DNA of 13,749 nucleotides from Planctomycetota bacterium (lineage in GTDB: Bacteria > Planctomycetota > PUPC01 > DSUN01): contig DAOOIT010000106.1 of the NCBI GenBank assembly GCA_035384565.1, forward strand, positions 1 to 13,749. Reading direction: 5' to 3'. The notes beneath the pieces are model-generated. The model was not told the origin of the DNA. It was given only the letters and a program-made list of their open reading frames with translations, and did no database searches. The position numbers and the translations under genes were made by a program. Below, one piece after another: positions 4,946 to 12,155 of the stretch. Position 1 is the first letter of the stretch, and each line of letters opens with the position of its first letter.

Positions 4946-7618
4946 ATGGTCGAGCGCACCGAGCTGGAGCATCTGGCGGCGGATCTGGGCCTGCCGCTGG
5001 CCTGCGTGGAAGGCGCGGCGCCGCTGCTGGCCGAGGGCGCCACCGTGCCTTTCCTCCTGCGTTACCGCAAGGAGCGCATCGCCGGCCTGCGCGAGGACGA
5101 GGCCTACGCCCTCGCCGCCGCCCTGCGCCAGCGCCGCGCCATCGAGCAACGCAAGGCCAAGACCCTCCAGGAGCTGGAAACCCACGGCCCGCTTCCGCAG
5201 ACGGCCCGCGACGAGATTGCGGCCTGCGCCGGCCTCGCGGAGCTGGAGGACCTGCGCCAGCGGCACCGCGGCAAGCGCCGCAGCCGCGGCTTCCTCGCGC
5301 GCGAGCGCGGCCTCGAGCCTCTCGCCCAGGCCATCCTGGCCCAGACCCCCGGCGCCCCGCCCCTCGAGGAACTGGCCGCGCCCTACGTGAACCCCGACAA
5401 GGGCGTGCCCGACCCCGCGGCGGCCCTCGAGGGCGCACGCCACATCATCGTCGAGGCCGTGGCCGCCGAGCCCGCCGTGCGCCGCGCCCTGCGCCAGCTC
5501 TTCCTCGACACCGGCGTAGTGCGCGCCCGCGTGGCCGACGGCCGCGCCGGCAAGCCGAGCAAGTACGAAACCTACTACGACTTCGCCGAGCCCGTGACCC
5601 AGATCCCTCCCCACCGCGTGCAGGCCATCCGGCGCGGCGAGAAGGAGGGCTGGTTGCGCGTGAGCATCGAGGCCGACCGCGAGCGCGCGCTCCACCTGCT
5701 CCGCGAGGGCCGCATCACGGCCCCCGCCACGCCTGCCGCCACCGTGGTCGAGACCGCTCTGGCCGACGCCTACGACCGCCTGCTCGCCCCCACCCTGGCG
5801 GCCGAGCTGCGCGCGGAGCTCAAGCGCCGGGCCGACGCCGAGGCCGTGCACGTCTTCGCCGCCAACCTGCGCGGCCTGCTCCTCCAGCCCCCCGCCGGGC
5901 CGCTGCGCACCCTGGGCATCAACCCCGGCCCGCAGGGCGCCTGGGCATTCGCCATCGTGGACGAGCACGGCAAGCTCCTCCACCACGGCCTCCTCGCGCC
6001 GCGGGCGCCTCGCGCCAACGCCGGCCCCCCCGCGCCGCCCCCGGCCGACACGACCGCCGCCCTCCCGGCGCAGGCCGCCTCCGAGGCGGCCTCAGCTCCC
6101 GCGGCGCCCGGCGCCGGCCCCTCCACGCCGCCTCCAGAGGACCCCAACGCCGGCCCCGCCGCCAGCGCCGGCGTCCCCGCGCCTGCTGCCAACGTGGGCG
6201 CCCCGGCGCCTCCGGCGCCCGCTGCGGAGGCCAGCGCCCCGGCGCCCCCCGCGCCGGGGGCCACGGCGAGCGCGCCCGAGCTGCCGCCCGCGCCCGCCGC
6301 CAGCGCCGAAGAGAGCCCCGCCGGCCTGCGAGCGCTCCTCGAGCTCCACGCCGTGGCGGCCATCGCCATCGGCAACAGCGCCGCCGCCCGCGAGGCCGAC
6401 CAGTTCGTGCGCGACGCCCTCAAGGGCATGGAGGGCCGCCGCGTGCTGCGCGCGCGGGTCAACGACGCCGGCGCGGCCATCTACGCCAACTCGCGCGCCG
6501 CCCGCGAGGAGTTCCCCGACCTCGATGCGCCCACACGGGCCGCCGTCAGCATCGCCCGGCGCCTTCAGGACCCGCTCGCCGAGCTGGCGCAGGTGGACCC
6601 CAAGGCCGTGGGCGTCGGACAGTACCAGCACGATGTCAACCAGCGCTCGCTTCAGGAGCACCTGCGGAACGTGGTGGAGAGCTGCGTGAACCTGGTGGGC
6701 GTGGACCTCAACCGCGCGCCGGCGCCCCTGCTGGCGCACGTGTCGGGCATCGGCCGGGCCACGGCCCGCGAGATCGTGCGCTACCGCACCGAGCACGGCC
6801 CCTTCCGCTCGCGCGCCCAGCTCAAGGAGGTGCCCGGCTTCACCGACAAGCAGTTCCAGCTCGCCGCCGGCTTCGTGCGCGTGACCGGCGGCGACCAGCC
6901 GCTCGACGCCACCGGCATCCACCCCGAGCGCTACGACCTCGTGGCCCGCATCGCCGCCGATGCCGGCACCACCCCGGCCGCACTGCTCGGGCGCCGCGAC
7001 GCCATCGAGGCCATTGACTTCTCGCGCTACGCGGGCGGCGATGTGGGCGAGCCCACCCTCGCCGACATCCGCCGCGAGCTGCTGCACCCGGGCAGCGACG
7101 GGCGCGGCGTCTTCCGGCCCGTCGAGTGCCACGACAGCGTGACCTCGCTCGAGGACCTCAAGCCCGGCATGGCTCTCGAGGGCACGGTGACCAACGTCAC
7201 CGCCTTCGGGGCCTTCGTGGACATCGGCCTGCCCGAGGACGGCCTGGTGCACGTGTCGCACCTGTCGCGCCGCTACGTCAAGGACCCCAGCCAGGTAGTG
7301 GCGGTGGGCCGCGTGGTGAGCGTGAAGGTGCTGTCGGTGGACCTCGAGCGGCGGCGGATCGCGCTGAGCATCAAGGACGCGCTGCCGCCTCCGCCGCCCA
7401 AGCGCAAGCCGCGTGCCGCCAAGCCCCCCACCGAGAAGAAGCCCGAGCAGAGGCAGGAGCGGCGGCCGGAAAGGAAGCCGGAGCGGAAGCCGCAGAAGGC
7501 GCCGGCCGCGCCCGCGCCGCCTAAGGCCCCCGCCGAACAGAAGCCGAAGCGCGACCCCTTCGCCAAGGCCACGCCCGAGGACATCGCCCGCCTGGTCGCC
7601 CACTTCGCGCGCCGGTGA
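4946..7618 (+). CDS. tex: Tex-family transcription accessory protein (S1 RNA-binding) with Ala/Pro insertion
   Basis: Tex is a cytoplasmic nucleic-acid-binding protein that works with the transcription machinery. At 890 residues this copy is about 100 longer than usual. Order: N-terminal Tex helical region (1-310, with VPFLLRYRKE near 34-43), YqgF/RNase H-like domain (320-350 and 458-540), the hallmark SIARRLQDPLAEL and VGVGQYQHDVNQ (535-566), helix-hairpin-helix (590-650, AHVSGIGRATA), HTH-like part (655-730), S1 domain (738-812, GTVTNVTAFGAFVDIG) and a basic Pro/Lys/Arg tail (813-890). Two oddities are an Ala/Pro low-complexity insertion at 353-457 that splits the YqgF domain, and LGINPG (323-328), with Asn326 where most relatives have Asp. 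The ATG at 4946 has AGGAGG (4929-4934) 11 nt upstream. An in-frame TTG at 4910 would add 12 residues but has no ribosome site. The gene has its own consensus promoter and converges on the HEAT gene, with 12 nt between the stop codons. Confidence 0.95.
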   Translation: MVERTELEHLAADLGLPLACVEGAAPLLAEGATVPFLLRYRKERIAGLREDEAYALAAALRQRRAIEQRKAKTLQELETHGPLPQTARDEIAACAGLAELEDLRQRHRGKRRSRGFLARERGLEPLAQAILAQTPGAPPLEELAAPYVNPDKGVPDPAAALEGARHIIVEAVAAEPAVRRALRQLFLDTGVVRARVADGRAGKPSKYETYYDFAEPVTQIPPHRVQAIRRGEKEGWLRVSIEADRERALHLLREGRITAPATPAATVVETALADAYDRLLAPTLAAELRAELKRRADAEAVHVFAANLRGLLLQPPAGPLRTLGINPGPQGAWAFAIVDEHGKLLHHGLLAPRAPRANAGPPAPPPADTTAALPAQAASEAASAPAAPGAGPSTPPPEDPNAGPAASAGVPAPAANVGAPAPPAPAAEASAPAPPAPGATASAPELPPAPAASAEESPAGLRALLELHAVAAIAIGNSAAAREADQFVRDALKGMEGRRVLRARVNDAGAAIYANSRAAREEFPDLDAPTRAAVSIARRLQDPLAELAQVDPKAVGVGQYQHDVNQRSLQEHLRNVVESCVNLVGVDLNRAPAPLLAHVSGIGRATAREIVRYRTEHGPFRSRAQLKEVPGFTDKQFQLAAGFVRVTGGDQPLDATGIHPERYDLVARIAADAGTTPAALLGRRDAIEAIDFSRYAGGDVGEPTLADIRRELLHPGSDGRGVFRPVECHDSVTSLEDLKPGMALEGTVTNVTAFGAFVDIGLPEDGLVHVSHLSRRYVKDPSQVVAVGRVVSVKVLSVDLERRRIALSIKDALPPPPPKRKPRAAKPPTEKKPEQRQERRPERKPERKPQKAPAAPAPPKAPAEQKPKRDPFAKATPEDIARLVAHFARR
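6002..6316 (+). other. Ala/Pro-rich insertion inside the Tex YqgF domain
   Basis: Residues 353-457 of Tex are almost entirely Ala, Pro, Gly, Ser, Glu and Thr, with short recurring phrases such as APAPPAP. They lie between the second or third beta strand (AFAIVDEHGKLLHHGLL) and the next conserved block (LLELHAVAAIAIGN). Standard Tex proteins have about 15-20 residues there. The reading frame stays open and the domain resumes exactly, so this is a disordered linker insertion and not a frameshift. Confidence 0.85.
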
Positions 7619-7636
7619 GCGGCCCGCCCGTCACCG
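7613..7636. terminator. Bidirectional hairpin between the tex and HEAT stop codons
   Basis: CGGTGA (7613-7618) pairs with TCACCG (7631-7636), and inside it CGG (7620-7622) pairs with CCG (7628-7630), leaving one bulged G at 7619. Both stop codons are inside the stem, and the 12-nt gap is the loop region. No T-run follows on either side, so termination strength is uncertain. Confidence 0.35.
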
Positions 7637-9577
7637 AAGATTCCTGAGATAGTTGTCCGCCATCAGGCCGATGTTGCGCACCGCGCGGTCGGGGTCGTTC
7701 GCCAGGGCCGCCACGGGGGAGAGCAGGGCCTTGTTCTTGTGGGCGAAGGCGTGGTCGGCGAGCAGCTTGCCGGCCGCGGCGCGGGTCTCGGGCTTCCCGT
7801 CGCCCAGCGAGGCCAGAAGCGCGGCGGCCAGGGCGTCCTTCGGGCTGTCGAGCCCGCGCTCGTAAAGGGTGCGGCGCTTGGGGTCCTTGGCGCCGCGCGC
7901 CTTCGCATAGTCGGCCGCGAGGCACTGCACGGCCGCCAGGCGGCCCTCGCCCTGCGACTTCGCGATGGCCTCGGTGAGGAGGTCCAGAGTCTCTCTCGGG
8001 TTGCGCTCGATGCGGTCGGCCACGGCCCTCACGGCGTCGGCCCGCACGTCCTTGTCGGCGTCGCCCAGGGCGGCCACCAGGGCGCGCGTGGCGCCGGGGT
8101 TGACGAACTTGTCGAGCACCTGCACGGCCACGCGGCGCACGCCGGGGTCGGGGTCGGCCAGCATGGGCGGCACAGCCTTGAGGCCCTCGGCCCGCGTGAT
8201 GTAGCCGAGGGCGATGATGGACATGGCGCGCACCGAGGGGCTCGGGTCCTTGAGCCCGCTGTTGACGAGGGCGGGAATGCCCTGCCGGAAGCCGAGCCGG
8301 CCCAGGGCCAGGGCGGCCTGGCGGCGCACGCGCACGTCGGGGTCCTCGATCGCCACGGCCAGGTCGGGCAGCACCGAGAACTCGCGCAGGCGGCCGAGCG
8401 CGCCCACGGCCTTGAGCCGCACGAAGGCGTCGGGGTCCTTGGCGAGCTGCCGCAGGAAGGCGGCGGCGCGCTGGTCGCCGCACGTGCCCAGGGCCACGGC
8501 GGCGCGCCAGCGGATGTTCTTGTCGGCGTCGAAGAGGAGGAAGATCAGGTGGTCGGCGGCCTGCTGGCTCTCGAGAAAGGCGAGGGCCTCGATGGCCCGG
8601 TAGCGCACGGCCTTGGGCAGGTTGGGCGTCTGGAGCACGGTCACCAGGCTGCGGGCCGCGCGGTCGCCCCAGCCCGTGTGCCGCAGGGCCGGGGCGCCGA
8701 TCTCGCGCACCTCGGGGATGTCGGTGACGCCGAAGGCCTGGATGAACGCCGCCGCGATCTCGTCGGAGAGCTTGTCGTGCGCCTTCAGGCTCTTGAGCTC
8801 GTCGGCGCGCCGCACCAGAATCGTGCTCAGCGCCTCGGCGGCGATCACCTTGAAGTCCCAGGGGTAGTAGTTGTCGTCGGCCGTGAGCACGGTGGTGAGG
8901 GCCTTGAGGGCGGTGGGCGAGCGGTCGCCCACGGCGGCCACCGAGAGGAGCGCGGCGCGCATCCGCCCCACGTGCTCGTTCTCCTCGGGCGGCTTCGCGG
9001 GCGTGGTGCCGCCGGCCAGGGGCGAGAGCAGCAGCTCCACGAGCTGCGGCTTCTGGCCCTCCTCGGTCTTCGCCAGCACCGCCTCGGCCAGGCGGCCCAG
9101 CCGCGCCTCGCACAGCTCGCGCAGCGGGACCTCGCGCTCCTTCCCGTCCACCTCCGCTGTGACGCCTTTGGCGCTCGTCCACTCGGGGTCCTTGACGTAG
9201 AGGCGATTCAGTGCATACTGGAAGGCGACCATGCCGCGCGGGTCGCCGATCTCGCCGAGCGCCCAGAGCGCGGCCGCCTTGAGGGCCATCGCCTCCTTGG
9301 GCGACTGCACGAGGGCGATCAGCTCCGGAACGGCCCGCGCCTCCTTGAAGTAAGCGAACAGCCCGATGAGCTCCACCCGCTGCTCCACCGGCTTCCCGGC
9401 GTCCTTGAGCTCGAGCATCACGCGCTTGAAGGCGTCGTCCTTCAGCGTCAGCTTGCCGCGGTCGGGCGGCACCTCGCGGTCCTCGGGCTGGGGCGGCGCG
9501 GCGCCTCCGGCCGCCCAGCCGCTCACCAGCAGCAGGCACAACGCCAGCGCGCGGCCACCCGCTCGCACGATCGCCAT
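7631..9577 (-). CDS. Exported HEAT-repeat (PBS-lyase-like repeat) protein
   Basis: The 648-residue protein starts with a Sec signal peptide: Arg5/Arg9, a hydrophobic core ALALCLLLVSGWAA (10-23), and a likely cut after Ala27. Cys14 sits in the core without a proper lipobox, so it is not called a lipoprotein. The rest is an alpha-solenoid of HEAT-type repeats of about 30-38 residues. Clear units occur near LKAAALWALGEIGDP, IRWRAAVALGTCGDQ, VRLKAVGALGRLRE, VRRQAALALGRLGF and VRRVAVQVLDKF. Each pairs a DxxVR-like turn with an Ala/Leu helix. Such scaffolds bind other proteins; no catalytic domain is seen. The segment at about 135-210, with few repeats, may be a separate insert. ATG 9577 has an AGGGGGA ribosome site 6 nt upstream. 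The gene is single, transcribed from its own promoter, and probably works in the periplasm or at the cell surface. Its partner is unknown. Confidence 0.88.
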   Translation of the reverse strand: MAIVRAGGRALALCLLLVSGWAAGGAAPPQPEDREVPPDRGKLTLKDDAFKRVMLELKDAGKPVEQRVELIGLFAYFKEARAVPELIALVQSPKEAMALKAAALWALGEIGDPRGMVAFQYALNRLYVKDPEWTSAKGVTAEVDGKEREVPLRELCEARLGRLAEAVLAKTEEGQKPQLVELLLSPLAGGTTPAKPPEENEHVGRMRAALLSVAAVGDRSPTALKALTTVLTADDNYYPWDFKVIAAEALSTILVRRADELKSLKAHDKLSDEIAAAFIQAFGVTDIPEVREIGAPALRHTGWGDRAARSLVTVLQTPNLPKAVRYRAIEALAFLESQQAADHLIFLLFDADKNIRWRAAVALGTCGDQRAAAFLRQLAKDPDAFVRLKAVGALGRLREFSVLPDLAVAIEDPDVRVRRQAALALGRLGFRQGIPALVNSGLKDPSPSVRAMSIIALGYITRAEGLKAVPPMLADPDPGVRRVAVQVLDKFVNPGATRALVAALGDADKDVRADAVRAVADRIERNPRETLDLLTEAIAKSQGEGRLAAVQCLAADYAKARGAKDPKRRTLYERGLDSPKDALAAALLASLGDGKPETRAAAGKLLADHAFAHKNKALLSPVAALANDPDRAVRNIGLMADNYLRNLR

Positions 9578-9639
9578 GACAGGTCCCCCTGGAGGATTGG
9601 CTCGATCCTGGGTTCGCGGCCCGGCGGCCGCACAGGCCC

Positions 9640-9667
9640 ATTATAGCCCGCCGCGGCGGGCAGTCAA
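9640..9667 (-). promoter_or_regulatory. Promoter of the HEAT-repeat gene with palindromic spacer
   Basis: On the minus strand TTGACT (9662-9667) is followed after 16 nt by a perfect TATAAT (9640-9645). The 16-nt spacer (9646-9661) is itself a perfect palindrome, GCCCGCCGCGGCGGGC. Transcription would begin near 9633, about 56 nt before the ATG at 9577. A dimeric regulator bound to the palindrome would block RNA polymerase (inference). Confidence 0.7.
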
Positions 9668-9691
9668 ACCCCTTGGCCAGGAGACAACGGA

Positions 9692-10411
9692 ATGGCTGTG
9701 AAGCCCCTCGTCGTCGGGCACAGAGGCTGGCTCCAGCGCTACCCCGAGAACACCCTCGTCAGCCTGCGCGCCGCGCTGGAGCTGGGCGTGGACGCCTTGG
9801 AGTTCGACCTCCACCTCAGCCGCGACGGCCACCTCGTGGTCATCCACGACGCCACGCTCGAGCGCACCACGGACGGCACGGGCCGCGTGGGCGAGCGCAC
9901 GCTGGCCGAGCTGAAGCGGCTGGACGCCGGCGCCTGGTTCGCTCCCCGCTTCGCCGGCGAGCGCATCCCGACGCTCGAGGAGGTGCTCGGCCTCGTGCCC
10001 CCGGGCGTGGCGCTCTACGCGGAGGTGAAGGATACGCGCCCCGAGATGGCCGCGGCGCTGCTGCCCTTCGCCCAGGCGCGGGCCGACGCGATGATCGTGC
10101 ACAGCTTCGGCGCCGACTTCCTCGAGGCGTTCCGCCGCCTGGCGCCGTCGGCCGTGCGCATCGGGCTTCTCGGCAACGTGACGAAGCTCGACCTGGGCGC
10201 CGCCGCGCGGCGTCTGCGGTGCTGGGGCATCCATCCCTGCATGGAGGCGCTCACCCGCGAACAGGTGGCCGCCTGGCAGGCCGAGGGCTTCCGCGTGATG
10301 TGCTGGACGGTGCGGAACGAGGCCGACGCCCGCCGCGCGCTGGACCTGGCGCCCGACGCCATCGGCGCCGACTGCCCCGACGTGCTGTTGCGCCTGATGG
10401 GCCGGGGATGA
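9692..10411 (+). CDS. Glycerophosphodiester phosphodiesterase (GDPD family)
   Basis: The 239-residue enzyme is predicted to hydrolyse deacylated phospholipids (glycerophosphodiesters) to glycerol-3-phosphate and an alcohol. It has no signal peptide, and with its length it resembles the cytoplasmic UgpQ type more than the periplasmic GlpQ type. All main active-site elements of this TIM-barrel family are present: GHRG (9-12) with His10 and Arg11, PENT (18-21) with Glu19, EFDL with Glu37 and Asp39 for Ca2+/Mg2+ binding, the second catalytic His52 in VIHDATLERTTDG, and AEVK (110-113). The C-terminal strand CWTVRNEADAR and the GADCPD turn close the barrel. ATG 9692 has AGGAGA (9679-9684) 7 nt upstream. 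No good promoter was found in the 114-nt region it shares with the divergent HEAT gene. The downstream gene converges, with 15 nt between stop codons. Confidence 0.94.
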   Translation: MAVKPLVVGHRGWLQRYPENTLVSLRAALELGVDALEFDLHLSRDGHLVVIHDATLERTTDGTGRVGERTLAELKRLDAGAWFAPRFAGERIPTLEEVLGLVPPGVALYAEVKDTRPEMAAALLPFAQARADAMIVHSFGADFLEAFRRLAPSAVRIGLLGNVTKLDLGAAARRLRCWGIHPCMEALTREQVAAWQAEGFRVMCWTVRNEADARRALDLAPDAIGADCPDVLLRLMGRG

Positions 10412-10425
10412 GGCGCAGCCGCGCC
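10412..10425. terminator. Small hairpin between convergent stop codons
   Basis: GGCGC (10412-10416) and GCGCC (10421-10425) form a perfect 5-bp stem with a 4-nt loop. It fills nearly all of the 15-nt gap between the GDPD stop and the TPR stop. No T-run is present, so it is only a weak candidate for a bidirectional terminator. Confidence 0.3.
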
Positions 10426-10426
10426 G

Positions 10427-12139
10427 TCAGGGTCTGGGCGCCGACTCCGCCGTCAGGGCGCGGGCCACAGCGCCGAGGGCGGCCTGGTCTTCCAGCGACT
10501 TCGCGAGCGCGTCGGCGCGCGTCAGCGCGGCCCGGGCCGCGGCGAACTGGCGACGCGCGGCCTCCACCCGCGCGAGGCCGAGCCACGTTTCGAAGCGGCC
10601 GGTCTCCAGCTCCGTCGAGCGGCGGTAGCACTCGGCGGCCTCGTCCAGGCGCCCCAGGTCCTCGAACGCGCGGCCGAGCGAGGCATGCGCTTCGGCCCTC
10701 TGGGGGTCGAGCTCGATGGCGCGGCGGTAGCACTCGGCGGCGCGGTGCAGCCGGCGCTGGCTGTGATGCCAGTGGCCGCAGGCCAGGTGGGCCTGGGGGT
10801 TCCGCGGGGCCAGTTCGAGCGCCCGGTCGAACTCGCGTTGGGCGCCTGCCTCGTCGCGGCGGCTGGCCGCGAAGCTGGCGAGCCGCAGGCGCACGGCGGG
10901 GTCGTCGGGGTTGCGGCGCGCGGCCTCGGCCAGCTCCTCGAGGGCCAGGGCCGTGTCGCCGTGCCAGGCATAGGCGTCGGCCAGCCGCGCGCGGGTCACG
11001 CCCGAGCTGTCGCCCAGGTCCACCGCCCGCTGATAGGCCCGCACGGCCTCGCCGAACTGGCCCGCGAGCATCAGCGCGTCGCCGAGCAGGCGGCGCGGCA
11101 GCGGGCTGTCGAGGTCCAGCTCCATCGTCTCGCGGTGCAGCGCCACGGCGCGTTCGGGCTGGCCGAGCCCCACATAGGCGTCGCCCAGGAGCGCGCGGGC
11201 CTCCATCTGGAGCGGCTCGCGCGCCACCACGCGCTCGAGCACCCGGGCGGCGGCCTCGCACTGCCCATTGCCGATCAGGGCGGCGCCGAGTCCGATCTGG
11301 CCGGCGGTGGCCTGCGGCTCGGCCTCGACGCCCCGGCGCGCCTCGGCCAGGGCTTCGGCCGCCCGGCCCGCGGCGAGCAGGCAGGCCGACAGCTCGAAGC
11401 GCAGGCTCGCACGGTGCGGCTCCTTCGCGAGCACGGCCTGGAGCAGGGCGATGGCCTCCGCCGGGCGGCCGGTCGAGCGGAGCACCCAGGCCAGGCCGCG
11501 CCGCGCGGCGAGAGTCGTCTCGGGCACCTCGGCCAGTTCGCGGAAGAGGGCCTCGGCCTCCTTCGGCTGGCCGTTCCGCGCCAGGGCGTTGGCCAGCGCC
11601 AGGCGGGCCGGCGGATAGTCGGGGAACTGCTTCACGGCGAGGCGGGCCTGGTCGAGGGCGGCCTGGTGGCGGCCCGCCTGCTGGCGCAGCGCGGCGAGGT
11701 TCACCCAGGCGGCGGGGTCGGCGGGGTCGGCCCGCAGGGCCCGTTGGTAGGCGCGCTCGGCGTCGCGGAGGCGTCCGACCGCGGCGCAGGCGGCGGCCAG
11801 GTTGTTGAGGTGGCCTGCGGGGGGCGCGCCGCGGCAGGCGCGGCGGAAGTGGGCGATGGCCTCGGCCGGGCGCCCCGCCTCGTAGGCGAGCAGCCCCAGC
11901 CCGTTGTGGGCCGCGGCCTGGCGCGGGTCGGCCTCGAGGGCGGCCTGGAACCGGCGGAGCGCCTCGTCGCGCTGCCCGCTCTCCAGGGCGCGCAGGCCCT
12001 CGTCGGCGGCGCGGGCCGCGCGCTCGCGTGCCTCGTGGCCCACGGATGGGCCGCAGCCGCACGCCGCCAGCGCCGCCACCGCGGCGCAGCGCCAGACACG
12101 GGCGAACCAGCGGGCCGGGCGCAAGAGGTTGCGGCGCAC
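10427..12139 (-). CDS. TPR-repeat lipoprotein
   Basis: With the GTG at 12139 as start, the protein has 570 residues. The N-terminus is a lipoprotein signal: basic MRRNLLRPARWFARVWR, a short Ala-rich core, and the lipobox LAAC with Cys27 as the lipid-modified residue. From about residue 37 almost to the end it is a run of some 14-15 tetratricopeptide repeats of 34 residues, with the usual W/L-G-Y/A-F-A-P pattern. Good examples are EALRRFQAALEADPRQ near the start, and AECYRRAIELDPQRAEAHAS and AECYRRSTELETGRFETWLG near the end. TPR solenoids hold protein complexes together; no catalytic domain is visible. The GTG was chosen because GAAGG lies 5 nt upstream and because it gives a complete lipoprotein signal. 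The frame is open to 12325, but the longer form would overlap the PilZ gene. It follows that gene by 16 nt, so the two form an operon. Probable place: the membrane facing the periplasm. Confidence 0.88.
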   Translation of the reverse strand: MRRNLLRPARWFARVWRCAAVAALAACGCGPSVGHEARERAARAADEGLRALESGQRDEALRRFQAALEADPRQAAAHNGLGLLAYEAGRPAEAIAHFRRACRGAPPAGHLNNLAAACAAVGRLRDAERAYQRALRADPADPAAWVNLAALRQQAGRHQAALDQARLAVKQFPDYPPARLALANALARNGQPKEAEALFRELAEVPETTLAARRGLAWVLRSTGRPAEAIALLQAVLAKEPHRASLRFELSACLLAAGRAAEALAEARRGVEAEPQATAGQIGLGAALIGNGQCEAAARVLERVVAREPLQMEARALLGDAYVGLGQPERAVALHRETMELDLDSPLPRRLLGDALMLAGQFGEAVRAYQRAVDLGDSSGVTRARLADAYAWHGDTALALEELAEAARRNPDDPAVRLRLASFAASRRDEAGAQREFDRALELAPRNPQAHLACGHWHHSQRRLHRAAECYRRAIELDPQRAEAHASLGRAFEDLGRLDEAAECYRRSTELETGRFETWLGLARVEAARRQFAAARAALTRADALAKSLEDQAALGAVARALTAESAPRP

Positions 12140-12155
12140 GAGGACCTTCGGCGGG

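Noticed and set aside
9578..9691. Plus-strand promoter for the phosphodiesterase gene
   Set aside because: The best boxes (TTCGCG and CATTAT) match the consensus poorly and lie within the opposite promoter, so none is called.
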